Positions 50,758 through 61,567 of a stretch of 64,000 nucleotides of DNA are shown piece after piece. A program made the position numbers and the translations under genes. Position 1 is the first letter of the stretch, and every line of letters begins with the position of its first letter. The notes under the pieces are model-generated. The model did not search any database and was not told where the DNA came from. It saw only the letters and a program-made list of their open reading frames with translations. Origin of the DNA: Progne subis subis (lineage: Eukaryota > Chordata > Aves > Passeriformes > Hirundinidae); the NCBI GenBank assembly GCA_022316685.1, contig JAKJHU010000005.1, positions 13,122,707 to 13,186,706 of the forward strand. Direction: 5' to 3'.

Positions 50758-50766
50758 GGCCGCCAC
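50645..50766 (-). CDS. VIP: VIP exon 2: start codon and signal peptide
   Basis: Acceptor CTCTTCCCTCCGCAG; nine untranslated bases, then ATG at 50,757-50,755; donor CCGCG|GTAAGG. It encodes a short basic head (MEHR), a leucine/alanine hydrophobic core ([13 protein letters not shown]) and a probable cleavage near ARA, followed by [12 protein letters not shown]. It lies within the CpG island. Confidence 0.95.
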
Positions 50767-51217
50767 CTGCGGAGGGAAGAGCGCAGCCGTCACCCTCCGA
50801 CCCGGCCCGCCCGCACCCGCCGGACCCGAGCCGGGGCACCGGGGCTTCGCCTCGGGCCGCCGAGCGACTGCCCCGACCCCGCTCCCATCCCCGGTCCCCG
50901 TCCCGAAAGACGCCGCCGGGCGGCAGGGTCGCGATGGCGGGGGAGCTGCCGGCCGTCGGGGAGAGCTGGCATCCCCGAAGGCGACCCCCCGCCCGGTGCG
51001 AGGGGCAGCGGTGCCCGGGGCACAGCGACTTTAAGCGGTAAGGGAGGGGTCCCGCCCCGGCTACCCTGGGCTTTCAGAACCTCTCCCCGCTCCCCGACGG
51101 CCGGGATGTCTTCGCTGCAGGTCCGGGAGGGGAGAAGAGGAGCGAGGGTACGGGACGGGCACGTCCTTCCTCAATCCGCTGGGAAGTTGCCGCTGCGGAG
51201 GGGAGAAAGTTACTCAC

Positions 51218-51375
51218 GGAGCGGGGAGTCCGTCGGTGGGTCTGGCTGAGCGGGCGCGGAGCGGAGCGGTGCTGGGGCAGTGCGCCCTGCTCCGCTGCGC
51301 GGCTGCCGGGGCGGCGGCAGAGGGTGAGGAGGAGGAGAAGGATGAAGAGGAGGGCTCCGTCTCGCCGCACGCTCT
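51218..51375 (-). other. VIP: VIP exon 1 (5' UTR)
   Basis: The non-coding first exon is inferred from a TATA box about 30 bp upstream and a consensus donor TCC|GTGAGT at 51,218/51,217. The predicted length of about 158 nt is close to that of mammalian exon 1. Intron 1 is short (51,217-50,767, 451 bp). The exact transcription start is an estimate. Confidence 0.75.
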
Positions 51376-51398
51376 GAGCTGCCCGCCGCGCCACTGCG

Positions 51399-51405
51399 TT
51401 TTATA
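51399..51405 (-). promoter_or_regulatory. VIP: VIP TATA box
   Basis: TATAAAA on the minus strand in GCTATAAAACGC, about 30 bp upstream of the inferred start near 51,375. Confidence 0.82.
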
Positions 51406-51430
51406 GCGTTTACACGTTTCTGCTTCCGAA

Positions 51431-51459
51431 GAAGCAATCACGTTACTGGAGAGACGTCA
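51431..51459 (-). promoter_or_regulatory. VIP: VIP cAMP response element
   Basis: Minus strand TGACGTC at 51,459-51,453, followed by AACGTGATTGC at 51,444-51,434. The human VIP promoter has TGACGTC and then GTGATTGC at a similar spacing and a similar distance (about 80 bp) from the start. It is the binding site for CREB/AP-1 factors that make VIP inducible by cAMP. The human comparison is from memory. Confidence 0.8.
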
Positions 51460-51564
51460 CCCTTCCCAAGGGGACGGTCGCTTTGTTCAGGACAGTCAGA
51501 GACTTATATTTAACACATGAGCAGTCGCGTACCTCTTCCCCCTTCCCCTCACCACCCCCCCTCG

Positions 51565-51581
51565 CCCCCCCCCCCCCCCCC
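51565..51581. repeat. Poly-C tract upstream of VIP
   Basis: A run of 17 C in a C-rich stretch about 190 bp upstream of the inferred VIP start. It could form unusual DNA structure or be an assembly-sensitive homopolymer. Confidence 0.9.
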
Positions 51582-52485
51582 GGCCATTATTTGATTTATA
51601 TTAATGACATCGTTTTGGAGGAGCGGAGCCCCGTCGGAGGGGCGATTCCGCCTCGCCAGGCGGGAGAGCAGGCGGCCGTCGGGGTGTGCGGGGGCACGCC
51701 ACACTGCACATCCCTGCCCGCATCAGGGAGCGAAGGTGGCCGCGCTCTCTGGGGCCCTCCGCTCCCCCCACACTCCCCCAGCCCCCGTGCTTCCCTGAGG
51801 AGACCCTTCCGCCCCGCGGGGTTGCTCCTTTCCCCAGCTCTCCGGCAGTGTTTCCGTCCTAAGCTGGTCCCCGCTCCTTCCCTGCCACATGCAAGTCCCT
51901 GACGAGGGTTCCCGACCGAGGTGAGCGGGCAGCCGGTCTGAAAAAACGAAATTTTCCTACGGGTTTTAGCTTGATTTTAGCAGGTGTCGGGTTTTTTTCT
52001 ACTCTTCGTTATTTTGTTTAAGCTGCGTGCGTGTTCCTGGCACACGGATTGACCCCCACATCCCGGAGCCGCTTGGTGCAGCCAAGCACGGCGGGTGCTT
52101 GTGACGGCTCCGCGGATCCCAGGGCCAGAACGCACCGCACGGGCGCGCAGGGAGCGCGGCTGGAGCCTGTTTAAACCCCCCTGAGCAGGAGGGGGATCGG
52201 CTCTTCCTTCTATGGTGTCTTAAACCCAAACTTCGGGAATGCCACAGAAAGGGAGAATCGGTTTCAAGACTTTGGACTCCTTCGAATTTTCTCTGCCTCA
52301 GAGAGATCTTGTGGGCACCAGAGAAGGAAACATAGGGAAGTAAGCATGGGACCAGCAGGCGGGCCGGCAGGCCAGCGCTGCTCCAGCAAGCACCTCTGCA
52401 GTGGCGCACCGTGTCTTTTCGGTGCCTGCCCTGAAATATTTGCCAGACAATCTCGGAAGAATTTCAGCTGTAAAGGTCATTATCC

Positions 52486-52510
52486 TTTTTTTTTTTTTTT
52501 TTTTTTTTTT
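52486..52510. repeat. Poly-T tract
   Basis: A run of 25 T. No retrotransposed gene copy was recognised next to it. Confidence 0.9.
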
Positions 52511-53144
52511 CCTTGAGCTTTTGTGCCTCTAATCCACCTACTCAGTCAGTAACGATTGTACCAAATCCATACAGACGATTTCGCCATTTCTTCTTACTTC
52601 TAATAAGTTTTTTCTGTTTCATGTTTCACTAAAGGTTATGCAGGCTCAATGCCGAAGATTCTGCGATGCTTAATCACATTTTCTAATTCAGTTACATAAA
52701 GAATAAGTGAATTAGATTAAAAATGACTGGAAATTTGTTTCTCGGATGACAGCTGTGACTAAAACCAGAGTTCCTGCAGTAGTCTAATTTCAGGAAATTT
52801 TCCCCTTGTTACTACATAACTAGGGGTCGAAGGAGCTATTCTGCTCCGGAATGGCGGGATGAGCATCAATGGCACCGTATTCCCCTCACCTCAGAAATAT
52901 CCCGGCTCGGGCGCATAGGCGTTGTGCCGGGTGCACGACCTGGGGAAGTGCAGTGGACTTCACTCGACTACTTGCAAGAGGAGAGAGGAAGGAGAAAGCC
53001 GTCTCTTGGGTGGCGTAGGGACGTGTGGCTGGGGCACTGCGCAATCTGCGGTTGCCCAGTCTCCTGGCCCGGAGCGGCGAGCGACGGGGGGCACTCGGGA
53101 CTCCGCGGCCAGGGCGGGTTCGATGGGGCCGCGGCTGCCCCCGC

Positions 53145-53313
53145 TCCTCAGCCCCCGCTCCCAGCCCCTTTCTTCAGCCCCGTTCTCAGCCATTCTCCTC
53201 AGCCCCCGCTCCCAGTCCCTTTCCTCAGCCCCCATTCCCAGCCCCTTTCCTCAGCCCCCATTCCCAGCCCCTCTCCTCAGCCCCCGTTCCCAGCCCCTCT
53301 CCTCCTCCTCAGT
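53145..53313. repeat. Pyrimidine-rich minisatellite, about 26-bp unit
   Basis: About six imperfect units of the form CTCAGCCCCC(A/G)TTCCCAGCCC plus CTTTC fill the interval. The strand is almost purely pyrimidine. It sits in a second GC-rich patch (52,840-53,500) about 1.8 kb upstream of VIP. The frames of 130-190 codons over it are repeat-driven. Confidence 0.9.
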
Positions 53314-53499
53314 CCCGCTCCCGCCGAGGGCGCCGCTGCGGGAAAAGCCAAACGCTGCTGGCAGCAGGAAGCGGAGAAGAAAGAAGTTTCCTTCTAGCGC
53401 TAGCGAGCCTGAGTTAGCGCAGCCTGGAGAGGGGGTCTCGCAGGAGTCCTGCGGACTGCGGTCTCTGGGAGGGAGGAGGGGAGCAGCCGATTCAGTCTA

Positions 53500-54775
53500 A
53501 GGGATATGTGAAAAACAATCTGCTGTCAGTTGCTATGTATGTGCAGTATGGGTGGCTGCGTGCTCTGAGGAGATGTATATAGGCTAAAAATCGGAGAATC
53601 ACAGACAAATCAGGGCTTTTTTACCATGCTGTACCATTTGGGGCTGCGATGTACCACGCTGCACCCTTGCATACCGTACCTGGTGAATCTGGTTTGCTGT
53701 AACTTTGGCCCCCTCCTTTGCAGGTAGTACACTAGGTTGGACAACATGCTGTCAGGCTTGCTAAAGTGGCCTCAGAACCCCTCCAGGGCTGACAGTATTG
53801 ATAAAGAAACCTCTCTAGAGCTCCCTTAATGATCTGAGAAATCTGTAGTGCATCTAATCTTACAGTACCATCTATTTTCCATATTCTATAGACAAGAAAC
53901 TGAGTCGTAAGGAAATCAAGTGGTTCCTCTTGTTTACTCAGGAAGTCTCCAGTGGAGCTTTCAGCTGACCCCAAATGCCTCAGGCACTCTTCAATTGCAC
54001 TGACAATTGCCTGCATTTCCCTTCAGCACCCGTTTCGAGCCACCATCTCCTCTTGAAGACAAACTGAAGAAGAAATGACACCTCCCCCTTTCTCCTTAGT
54101 CCTTCCTCACATTTCTGGAGAGGATTTTCATTAAAGGAGTTTGGTTTGGGATAGCAATCCAAGTTCTACCTTTTCCAGATTTTTTTTTTTTCCCTCCCGA
54201 AGCTTACATACACTACTGTTTCCACATTTGAATAAGTTTTGATAAGAGTAAGTCATTAAAAGAAAAAAAAAAAATTCTTCATAAAGAGACAAAAAAGACC
54301 CTTTTCCACTGATGTCCTAAATGAGTCTTCTAAGATCTAGGCAGATGAACCCATTTTGGATGGTAGCTCCCACTGTTTTGTACTGGCAAAAACTGCCCTG
54401 TCAGGAAAGTGTTGCTTGGGAGGAAATAGTGCTTGGGAGCTTCTCCAGGGTAATAATTAAACACAGGCAACTCCTGGGAAATCAAATATTTTTCAGTGTT
54501 CTTTACAGGAATACTGACACATAGCACCCTCACATTTACTGAAACTTTTATCTTCATTTTATGTGTTATCAGATAACTTTTGGTTACTCTCCATTTTTGG
54601 TTCAATTTCTTCTTTAATGTTCCACTTAATAAAACAAACAGAACAAAACAAAAAGTTACAATTATAAAATTGTCATATTCAGGAGTGATGGAAAAGACAA
54701 AATGGACCAAAGAGCAGTTTTCTGAAAGTTTGTCTTACCATTTGTATACAAACTTGGACAATGTGTATAAATCAA
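53500..54775. other. Intergenic DNA upstream of VIP, no gene called
   Basis: A 94-codon minus frame at 53,732-54,016 has ordinary composition but no recognisable family, start context or splice partners, so it is not called. The rest shows nothing recognisable. Confidence 0.35.
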
Positions 54776-54781
54776 GTGTAG

Positions 54782-55420
54782 TGGTGCGAGAGTTGTTTTA
54801 TTAAGTTATTAAGTTATTTTTGTAAGATTTATAAGTTATTTTTGTAATGGTTCAGTCGACTGTACCCCCCTGTGTTCTGTAATAGTTTTCCCCCTTATGA
54901 GTTAGTTATATAACCAGACGTTTTGTGTCAATCATTCCTCCCCTGCACCTGTCCCTGTCTATCCCCCCTCTCTCCTCGTGGTCGCCCTGTCTGTCACTTC
55001 GAGACCCTTCCCTGGATTCTGGAAAGATCCAGGAGAGGCGTCGAGTGATAGGCTGGTGCCTGGGGGATCCCCTCCTCCCCTCTTGTGATTTGTTAATGGT
55101 TCAGAAGTTGACACCCCTGTTACACCCCCGTGTTCCCTGGTTGGCTGACCCATTGTCACCACCCCTGGATCCTCCCCCGGTTATAAGTGGCCGTCAGGCG
55201 TTGATCTCTGCTCTCTCTGGCAGCAGTGGTCTGAGGCGGAGCTCCTTGCTGGACTCCCCTTAATAAACTACCTTCTACCCTGCCCTAAAGAGAGACGACT
55301 CTTTTTCTGTCACTGCAGTCGCAGCTCCGTCAGATCCACTCGCTGGTGTGGGGAACCAAGAGCCCACCGGGAGGAGGTTACTCGCCCTGCCTGTAACCCC
55401 GACCGATCCTCGCTGTGGCA
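54782..55420 (+). mobile_element. Solo LTR, 639 bp, 6-bp target duplication
   Basis: TG at 54,782 and CA at 55,420 are flanked by GTGTAG (54,776-54,781) and GTGCAG (55,421-55,426), a 6-bp target duplication with one change. It has a TATA-like GGTTATAAGTGG, an AATAAA signal (CCTTAATAAACTACC) and a downstream R/U5-like part, giving plus orientation. Six-base duplications suggest the ERVK class. It lies between VIP and the decayed gene. Confidence 0.85.
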
Positions 55421-56090
55421 GTGCAGAACTGAGCTAGCCTGCGCACCTGCCAGGTGTGAAAGGACACTGGAACAATCAAGTATTACCTAAAATAGCTAAA
55501 TCATCTGGAGTAAGAAATTTGGGAGGTCTAAGGTTTGTTTGTTAGATTTGCTTACTATTTTTTTGTCATATAAAACTGTTCCAAATTGATGTGCTAAAAA
55601 TCTCTTAAAGCTAAATCCTTATATAAGAGAAGTCTGTTTAGTTCCATTAAGGACCTGCTTAACATTTACCAAATTTATCATGTAATTGTATTTTTAAAAA
55701 ATAATTACATCAGAAATAGAATTAACATTTTGTTTGGCCAAAAATGAAAGATAAAAATACTAAGAGACTTGTTTTAGGACTTTCATGTTCTATCAGAAGA
55801 GGAAACTTTACTGACTCATGAGCTCTGTCTTACGAATCATCGGGTTAGCAGAATGTCCCCTGTGCATTACAGCTCATGTTGATATGGATGAGTTCAGAAA
55901 CTCTGCCTTTGATCCCATAGCCATAGCACATTGATCCATGAGTTTTTAGAGCTTATAAAGCAGATTGATGGTGCACTACTGTCCAGCAGCTAACAGAACA
56001 GCTTTTTCAACTTTCACAGAAGAGATAACAGGAAAATTCAAGAAACTGTACATGAAGAATAAAAAATGCAACTAAAATTGATAAACTAAC

Positions 56091-59000
56091 CTGCCCTTCT
56101 CTAATCCGATAATCACATGATTAGCATATTCTCCAATATCTGCTTTCAGCATTGTGTTGCACTGCTGGATCCCACTGTCCCATAAATATTCATATTCCTC
56201 AATATCACCTGGTTTGATAAAATGGATAAAATGCTGAAATGAAAATGCTGAAACTTTTCCCAGCTTCACTTCCTTTGCAGCTGTCTCTGAATGCTTTTTT
56301 AGAAGAGATAAGGAGAAAACCATCAGTTTGTTCTTTTAGGTAAGTTTTATTACAGAAGAACAATCAATACTCTATCATACCTTTAGCCTGAGTGAGTTCT
56401 GCAGACTTAGAAATGTGATGGCAAGCAGAATAAAACATAGACAAATATTTTTAAATTAAAAACTCATGAGCTGCCTTCTGCAACAGAAACACTCAGGAGA
56501 ATAGTGCTTGTCTCTTCAGATCCCAGGCTTTGGGAGGGTCACACAGGTAGAACAGGGGAGCCTTAATTTCTTCTCTCACCCTTTTTGAGTCCTGCTTTCA
56601 TTTCAAAAGTGTGGGTCCTCAGAGCAGCGTTATCAACTGAAGCAAACTCCTGCAACATGTAAATTGTATTAACAAACATGATACTGTTTACACCACTTGA
56701 ACAAGTTCCTCCTGTTCCAGGTGGTACCTTTGCATTATTAATCTGTGTGGGTTAAAAATTTTCAAAACCAGTTTTCAAAACCACTGGAACATTTGGATTA
56801 TGCCCATGACTCCCAAACAGACTTTCACCACTTGCATTCATTTGTCTGGGTATGTCACCAGAATCCATCACAGACCTGCTTGATTATAATTTCTGAGTAG
56901 TGCAATGATGAGCAAAAGGCATACACGAGAGCTGCTGATTCCTGTGATACTTTCAAGGGTCCTTCCCCCTTTCCTGGGATCTTATCTCCCAATATCTTTA
57001 TCTCCTTAACTCCTAATGCTTCTTGTAGAGTTCTGTGTTTTCATACCCAAAATGCAATCTCAGCTTCTCTCAAAGACTCCAGAGCAGTTTGGGATAGATA
57101 TTTTGTTCTCCATATCCTTGAGCTGTCTGGTATGTGTGCGGAGTACTGCTTCATGTTCATCTGATTCATGATATACAGCTGTCCTAGAAGTGTCAGTCCA
57201 AATTCCTTCTCATTTTTCAGCATGGATGAGATGTTTTTGCCATCCTCCTTTCACTATCAGACACATGTATTCTACACTCATACCTCAGGGGAATCTGTAA
57301 CTACACAAGCTTTAGCAGGAGCTTTAGTATATCTGATTTTTGTTGAAAGCAATTTCCTTCTAATGTTTCACCTGACTTGTTTAAAGGATCCCATTTACCT
57401 TAAAGCCCAGAAAACCACATGGTAATCCAAAGTTTGTCAGGAAGCAAAGTAATTTCTGCTTTGGTTGTGTTGTATTCTTTGTTTTGAGCAAGCTCTCTGA
57501 AATATGTCCTATTTCTACCAGTACAGTTATAATCTTCAAATTTCAGCAAAGGATCAGGTGATTCTTTCATCACCAGATATGTTTCCCTCTCCTGCAGCTC
57601 GTCCAACCCAGTCATCTTCTTTGCAAATCTAAAATAACCTCTGTATATGATAAGAATTTGTATTTTAGATGTCATAACATTCAATCTGAATTTCCCATTC
57701 ATTTTCATGCAGCTCTTTTCTGCATGGTTTTGGAAATACAAAACTGGATTTTCTACAGTGAACCTTTGAAAAATCACTTTATTTTTATGAAGTTCTTACA
57801 TGTGTAAATATCTGTAAGCTAATTGTCTAAAAAGATACTAAGAACAATCTTTCAAACCCATGACCCTACATTTTCCCCATGCTCTGAGGCTCATCACCTG
57901 TCCTATAAGTTGGGACCTTATGGAAGTCCTTTTGTATCTACCTGCACAAAAGAAATAACCTCCAAAATCCATTTGTGTTATCTGTTAAAACTAAAACCCA
58001 TAAACAGTGCCATAGTGGAGTTCAAAATTTAGAACTCTGGGACCAAACCTGCCTAGGGTGCCTTATCTCGCTGTGATTCACTATTGATACTCTCCTCATG
58101 TAGTCTGCAAGTTTATCAGGATCTTGGGGAACCCAAGTGTCCTTGGGAAGCTAACGATGCTAATGACTAGGAGTGCATCTGCAAATGCAGGCAAGGTGTT
58201 AGAAGTCTCTGCCTCCTCACCCAGTTCCTATACTGCAAAAGAATCCATGAATATGAGAGACTTTAGTCCATTTGTAACCATATGATAAAATGTTTCATGG
58301 GTTGTGATTGTAACATTTGTGCTGAAAACACTGGTATACTTCCCCAGTTTGTATGGATCCTTTCCTGTGCATAATACAAGATACTGGTTCTAGGCTGTGT
58401 GGCCAAATACTTTTTGTCTTCCCCAGCGAATACTGCCACTATTGCACTGTCTGGAAGCTTGTGAGAGCAGACATACCAGCTCAGGATATAAAAAAACCCA
58501 CGTCAGTCAGGCTGGAAGGCTCATCTTAAGATGCTAATTATGCCAGGATAACTTTATCCCTTGAACTGACCTAATCATCACAAGTTCTTTATTTACCAAG
58601 CTGAAAAAAGAAACCATCTAAAAGCTAGAGCAGAAACAAGCTAAAAATGCTTCAGTCTCAAGCAATTACCACTATTGTCTTCATGGAAAAAGAGCTGAGA
58701 GAGGTTTTCTAAAAGTGTCCATGTGTATAAAGGGCATAGTGTAACGTGCTGTCTCTTAGCGCTACTCTAAGCCTAATGTACATTATTATGGCTGTGGAAA
58801 TCTATATTCACATTTAGTTGCCACACAGAAGCCATATAGAAGAAAGTATCAACCTGTTAGTTTATCATCCATAATAAATTATATAATTTGGACTTGACTG
58901 GTTTTGAAAGAATTTCTGTAGTCTTCCTGGACAAGAGAGATATGGTTCCAACTTAATTTATCATTTAGTTCAACTCCACAGGTCACCTGAAAAAACGATA

Positions 59001-60646
59001 ACTGCTGCATCTTGTTTAATTGGTGACTTGGCCAATACATCAATGGCTAATTACCCTTTCCATCTTACATGAAGCACTAAGAGTGTTCCAGTAAACATAG
59101 CACCACAGTCAATATATTCCCTTTATTAAGTACACATGAATAGATCCAATAATAATAAGTTTCTAGGAGATTTTGGGAAATGTCAATTATGACAAAGATA
59201 AAAGACACTTTGATAGTCATCCTGTGTGCTGTCATCGTTTGTGTGTAGAATTATATTCTACAGTTTGTTTGCATTTTTGAATGTGACGAATTAAAGTGCT
59301 TTCTGCAGAAATTCAGCGCCAGAATCAGCGCTATTGAATAAGAATATTAAAATATTATTAATTGTTGGACTTAAGCCATGGACCTTAGCACCTTGAAATT
59401 TGCTAAACTTTCTGCTCAAATTGTACTAAGGCATGAATTCATAAATTTCTAATGTAGATTTGAAACTTGCTCCTAGTGACTCCATGTCAATCATGTGGTC
59501 ACACAGATAGCTACACAGTAAAAATTGCTGTGTAACTATCTTCCAGCATGTAACTACAGGATTTTCAAGTATTATTTCATGTAGTAGATAATTATTCTGT
59601 ACTCTTCCAGCAGTCCAAGTCACAGGTAATTTTTTTTGTCTGGTCTGAGATATTATCTAGTTTAATAGAAAAATTTTCCATAGATGTGAAATCACACAAT
59701 GTCACAATAGAAAATTATATCACACGCACACACAACACTAGGTGTGAAAAGGAAAGAAAAGGTCATCTGTTGCAAGTATTCTTCATGGTTTATTTTCAGA
59801 GGTGCTCTCAGGTTGCTTCTAGTAGCTACAGTTTGGAAAGAGGGGGGAGGATCTTTCAGAATGGTTAAATTATCCAAGCAGGGCTTCTTTGCCTACTGAC
59901 TTTACCCAATAACTGTTGTATTTTTGAACACTGGGTTTAAAGACTTTAGGAGTGAAACGGTAGCAGAACAATCAGCTCAAGGAGGTTTACCCTTTTCATA
60001 GATGTTGAAACAAATATGTTGAATAGTATAGCTTGCTTTTTAAGACAAAATGTAGTTTAAACTGAAGCTGAATCCACAGTCCTATCATAGCCTCTATTCC
60101 CTTATGCACAGTGCTCCATCCAGAATTTTATGGCTCAGGAAGCTCATCCTCAGCACAACTTGTGGTTTAGGTGTCTGTGACTGCACAAGGTCAAGGATCA
60201 GCTTCTCCCAAGCAGAAAAAAGGGCTGCATCTCCCAACTTGACTACCACCAGCTGGCTAGGAAAAACTTAATGATTGTCAGCTTGGAAGCTGAAGAGCAT
60301 AGTAATGTGCAGCGCAGTCATATGTTAGCTAGCTACTGTGTACACTGCTCAGTAAATAGTTGTGCTTACTAATAAAGTTGCATGCCATTCATGGAGAATT
60401 TGTGCACACAGTAAAAGATAGAAGAATACAATTATCCTAATAGATAAAAGGTTACAGGGTCACTCAGAAATGCACAGTTTGTACAAATTTAAGAGCATGA
60501 AAATAAGCCAGAAACTGGAGTAATTAAAAAAAAAATCCAGACCCCTTTTTACCTTGTCCTCCAGAAAGCTCCAGACAAAGCTGAACCCAAAGGGGCATCT
60601 CTCAGGATCTATCAGAATAATGCATTTTGTCAATTCCTCATGCTGC
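56091..60646 (-). pseudogene. Decayed multi-exon gene of unknown identity upstream of VIP
   Basis: Ten minus-strand exon-like segments chain with matching phases at all nine junctions: 60,646-60,553; 58,986-58,898; 58,600-58,571; 58,450-58,234; 58,150-58,049; 57,941-57,898; 57,640-57,399; 57,183-57,047; 56,649-56,580; 56,286-56,091. Most have good GT-AG sites, for example TTTACTGCCTCTAG, GTTATCGTTTTTTCAG and TTATTTCTTTTGTGCAG acceptors. Fragments read CPFGFSFVWSFLEDK, VTCGVELNDKLSWNHISLVQ, YTSVFSTNVTITTHETFYHM, DTWVPQDPDKLADYMRRVSI, ETYLVMKESPDPLLKFEDYN and KPGDIEEYEYLWDSGIQQCN. Sequons (NVT, NCT, NRT, NTT) suggest an extracellular protein. Four in-frame stops (58,390, 57,918, 57,903, 57,400) and a lost donor at 58,897 indicate a pseudogene. 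Ends are not found. I do not recognise the family. A CatSper-accessory-like sperm protein is only a guess. Confidence 0.55.
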
Positions 60647-60835
60647 CTAGAGGCAGTAAAGATTAAAAGCAATCTTTTCACAAGCCTCTAAGAGACTGTC
60701 CTGCTGGGGACAGTTTGTCTTCAGACAGTCTTGATTACAAGCAGTATCATTGTAATGTTTGCCTCAACAGTCAGAGATGAGACTGGCTGTGTGATGCTAG
60801 AACTGTCTTTGCTCTTCTTTGCTTTCTAAACCCAC

Positions 60836-60936
60836 TTCTAAAATGCCCCTCCAGAAGTGATCTTTATCAGAGTGAGACTCTAGAAAAACATCTCTTTAGT
60901 CTTTCTTGCTGTAATCCAATTTCATAGGCACAACAT
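60836..60936 (-). other. Possible further upstream exon of the decayed gene
   Basis: A very strong minus-strand acceptor (TTTTCTCCTCTCTCTAG) at 60,937 is followed by a frame VVPMKLDYSKKD, one TAA, then RDVFLESHSDKDHFWRGILE. A possible donor is GAA|GTGGGT. Its exit phase does not match the next exon at 60,646, so an exon would be missing between them or the segment is unrelated. Confidence 0.2.
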
Positions 60937-61567
60937 CTAGAGAGAGGAGAAAATGCAAAAAACTCTGTCAAACAACAGAACTACCGAGACTTAAACAAAG
61001 CAGTAATTCAGAGGTTCCTAAGCCTACTCTCACATCAGATAATAGAAAGGAATGGCCATGCATTGATTCAACATGTCCTTCATTGTCAGCCTCTCATGTG
61101 TCTTCATAAGGATGTAAGGATCACCCTTATTTCCCTACAGAACTTTTTATGTGCTCAGAGGGAAACTGGGCAGGTGAGATGAGCAGAGTAGTCATGTTTT
61201 CACAGGGAAGAAATGATCAAGAAACAGAAATCATTTGAAAGATAAAAATTCTGTTCCTGAATTTGCATCAAACTAGTTCTTAGACTAGAATGATGTGGTT
61301 TTAATCAGAAATTATATTCTGATTCCACAGAGTTATTAAATACATGAGTAATCTCACTGCAGCCAGTAATAGAGCAATATAGATTAAACTACCAGCAGTC
61401 AGCCAGAGAATTTGGAAGGTTGAGAGTAGATTGTGAACAAGTTTCTTCTGGATTGGGCTTGTGCAGCAAGGCCCTCGGTTGTGTGTCTAGCATATCGTAT
61501 TTGTAAACCCTTAAGTACAGCAATATTTATAACACAATATATTTCTTATTTTCTTTTGATTCACTAT

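Larger units (their letters stand above)
50270..51950. promoter_or_regulatory. VIP: CpG island over the VIP promoter and first exons
   Basis: GC content and CpG density rise sharply above the AT-rich surroundings and cover VIP exons 1 and 2, intron 1 and the promoter. Long overlapping frames in all six phases here (up to 286 codons on the plus strand) are a by-product of the scarcity of AT-rich stop codons. Confidence 0.85.

Noticed and set aside
50274..51249. Long plus-strand frames (145, 217 and 286 codons) in the CpG island
   Set aside because: They overlap VIP exons and intron antisense, are Arg/Pro/Ala/Gly-rich as any GC-rich frame is, and several overlap each other in different phases. 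No domain is recognisable.
52922..53500. Plus-strand frames of 130-192 codons
   Set aside because: They are driven by the pyrimidine minisatellite and GC-rich DNA; all three phases are open over the same repeat.
53732..54016. 94-codon minus-strand frame
   Set aside because: Reasonable composition but no recognised family, no convincing splice sites and no link in phase to the decayed gene upstream.
54925..55263. 112-codon plus-strand frame
   Set aside because: Contained in the solo LTR at 54,782-55,420.
59048..59105. Minus-strand segment reading IDCGAMFTGTLLVLH before CAT|GTAAGA
   Set aside because: No polypyrimidine acceptor, and it is not needed by the phase chain of the decayed gene.
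61141..61173. 33-bp plus-strand micro-exon-like segment between TTATTTCCCTACAG and CAG|GTGAGA
   Set aside because: Good splice-like edges, but there is no neighbouring plus-strand exon and such short pairs arise by chance.
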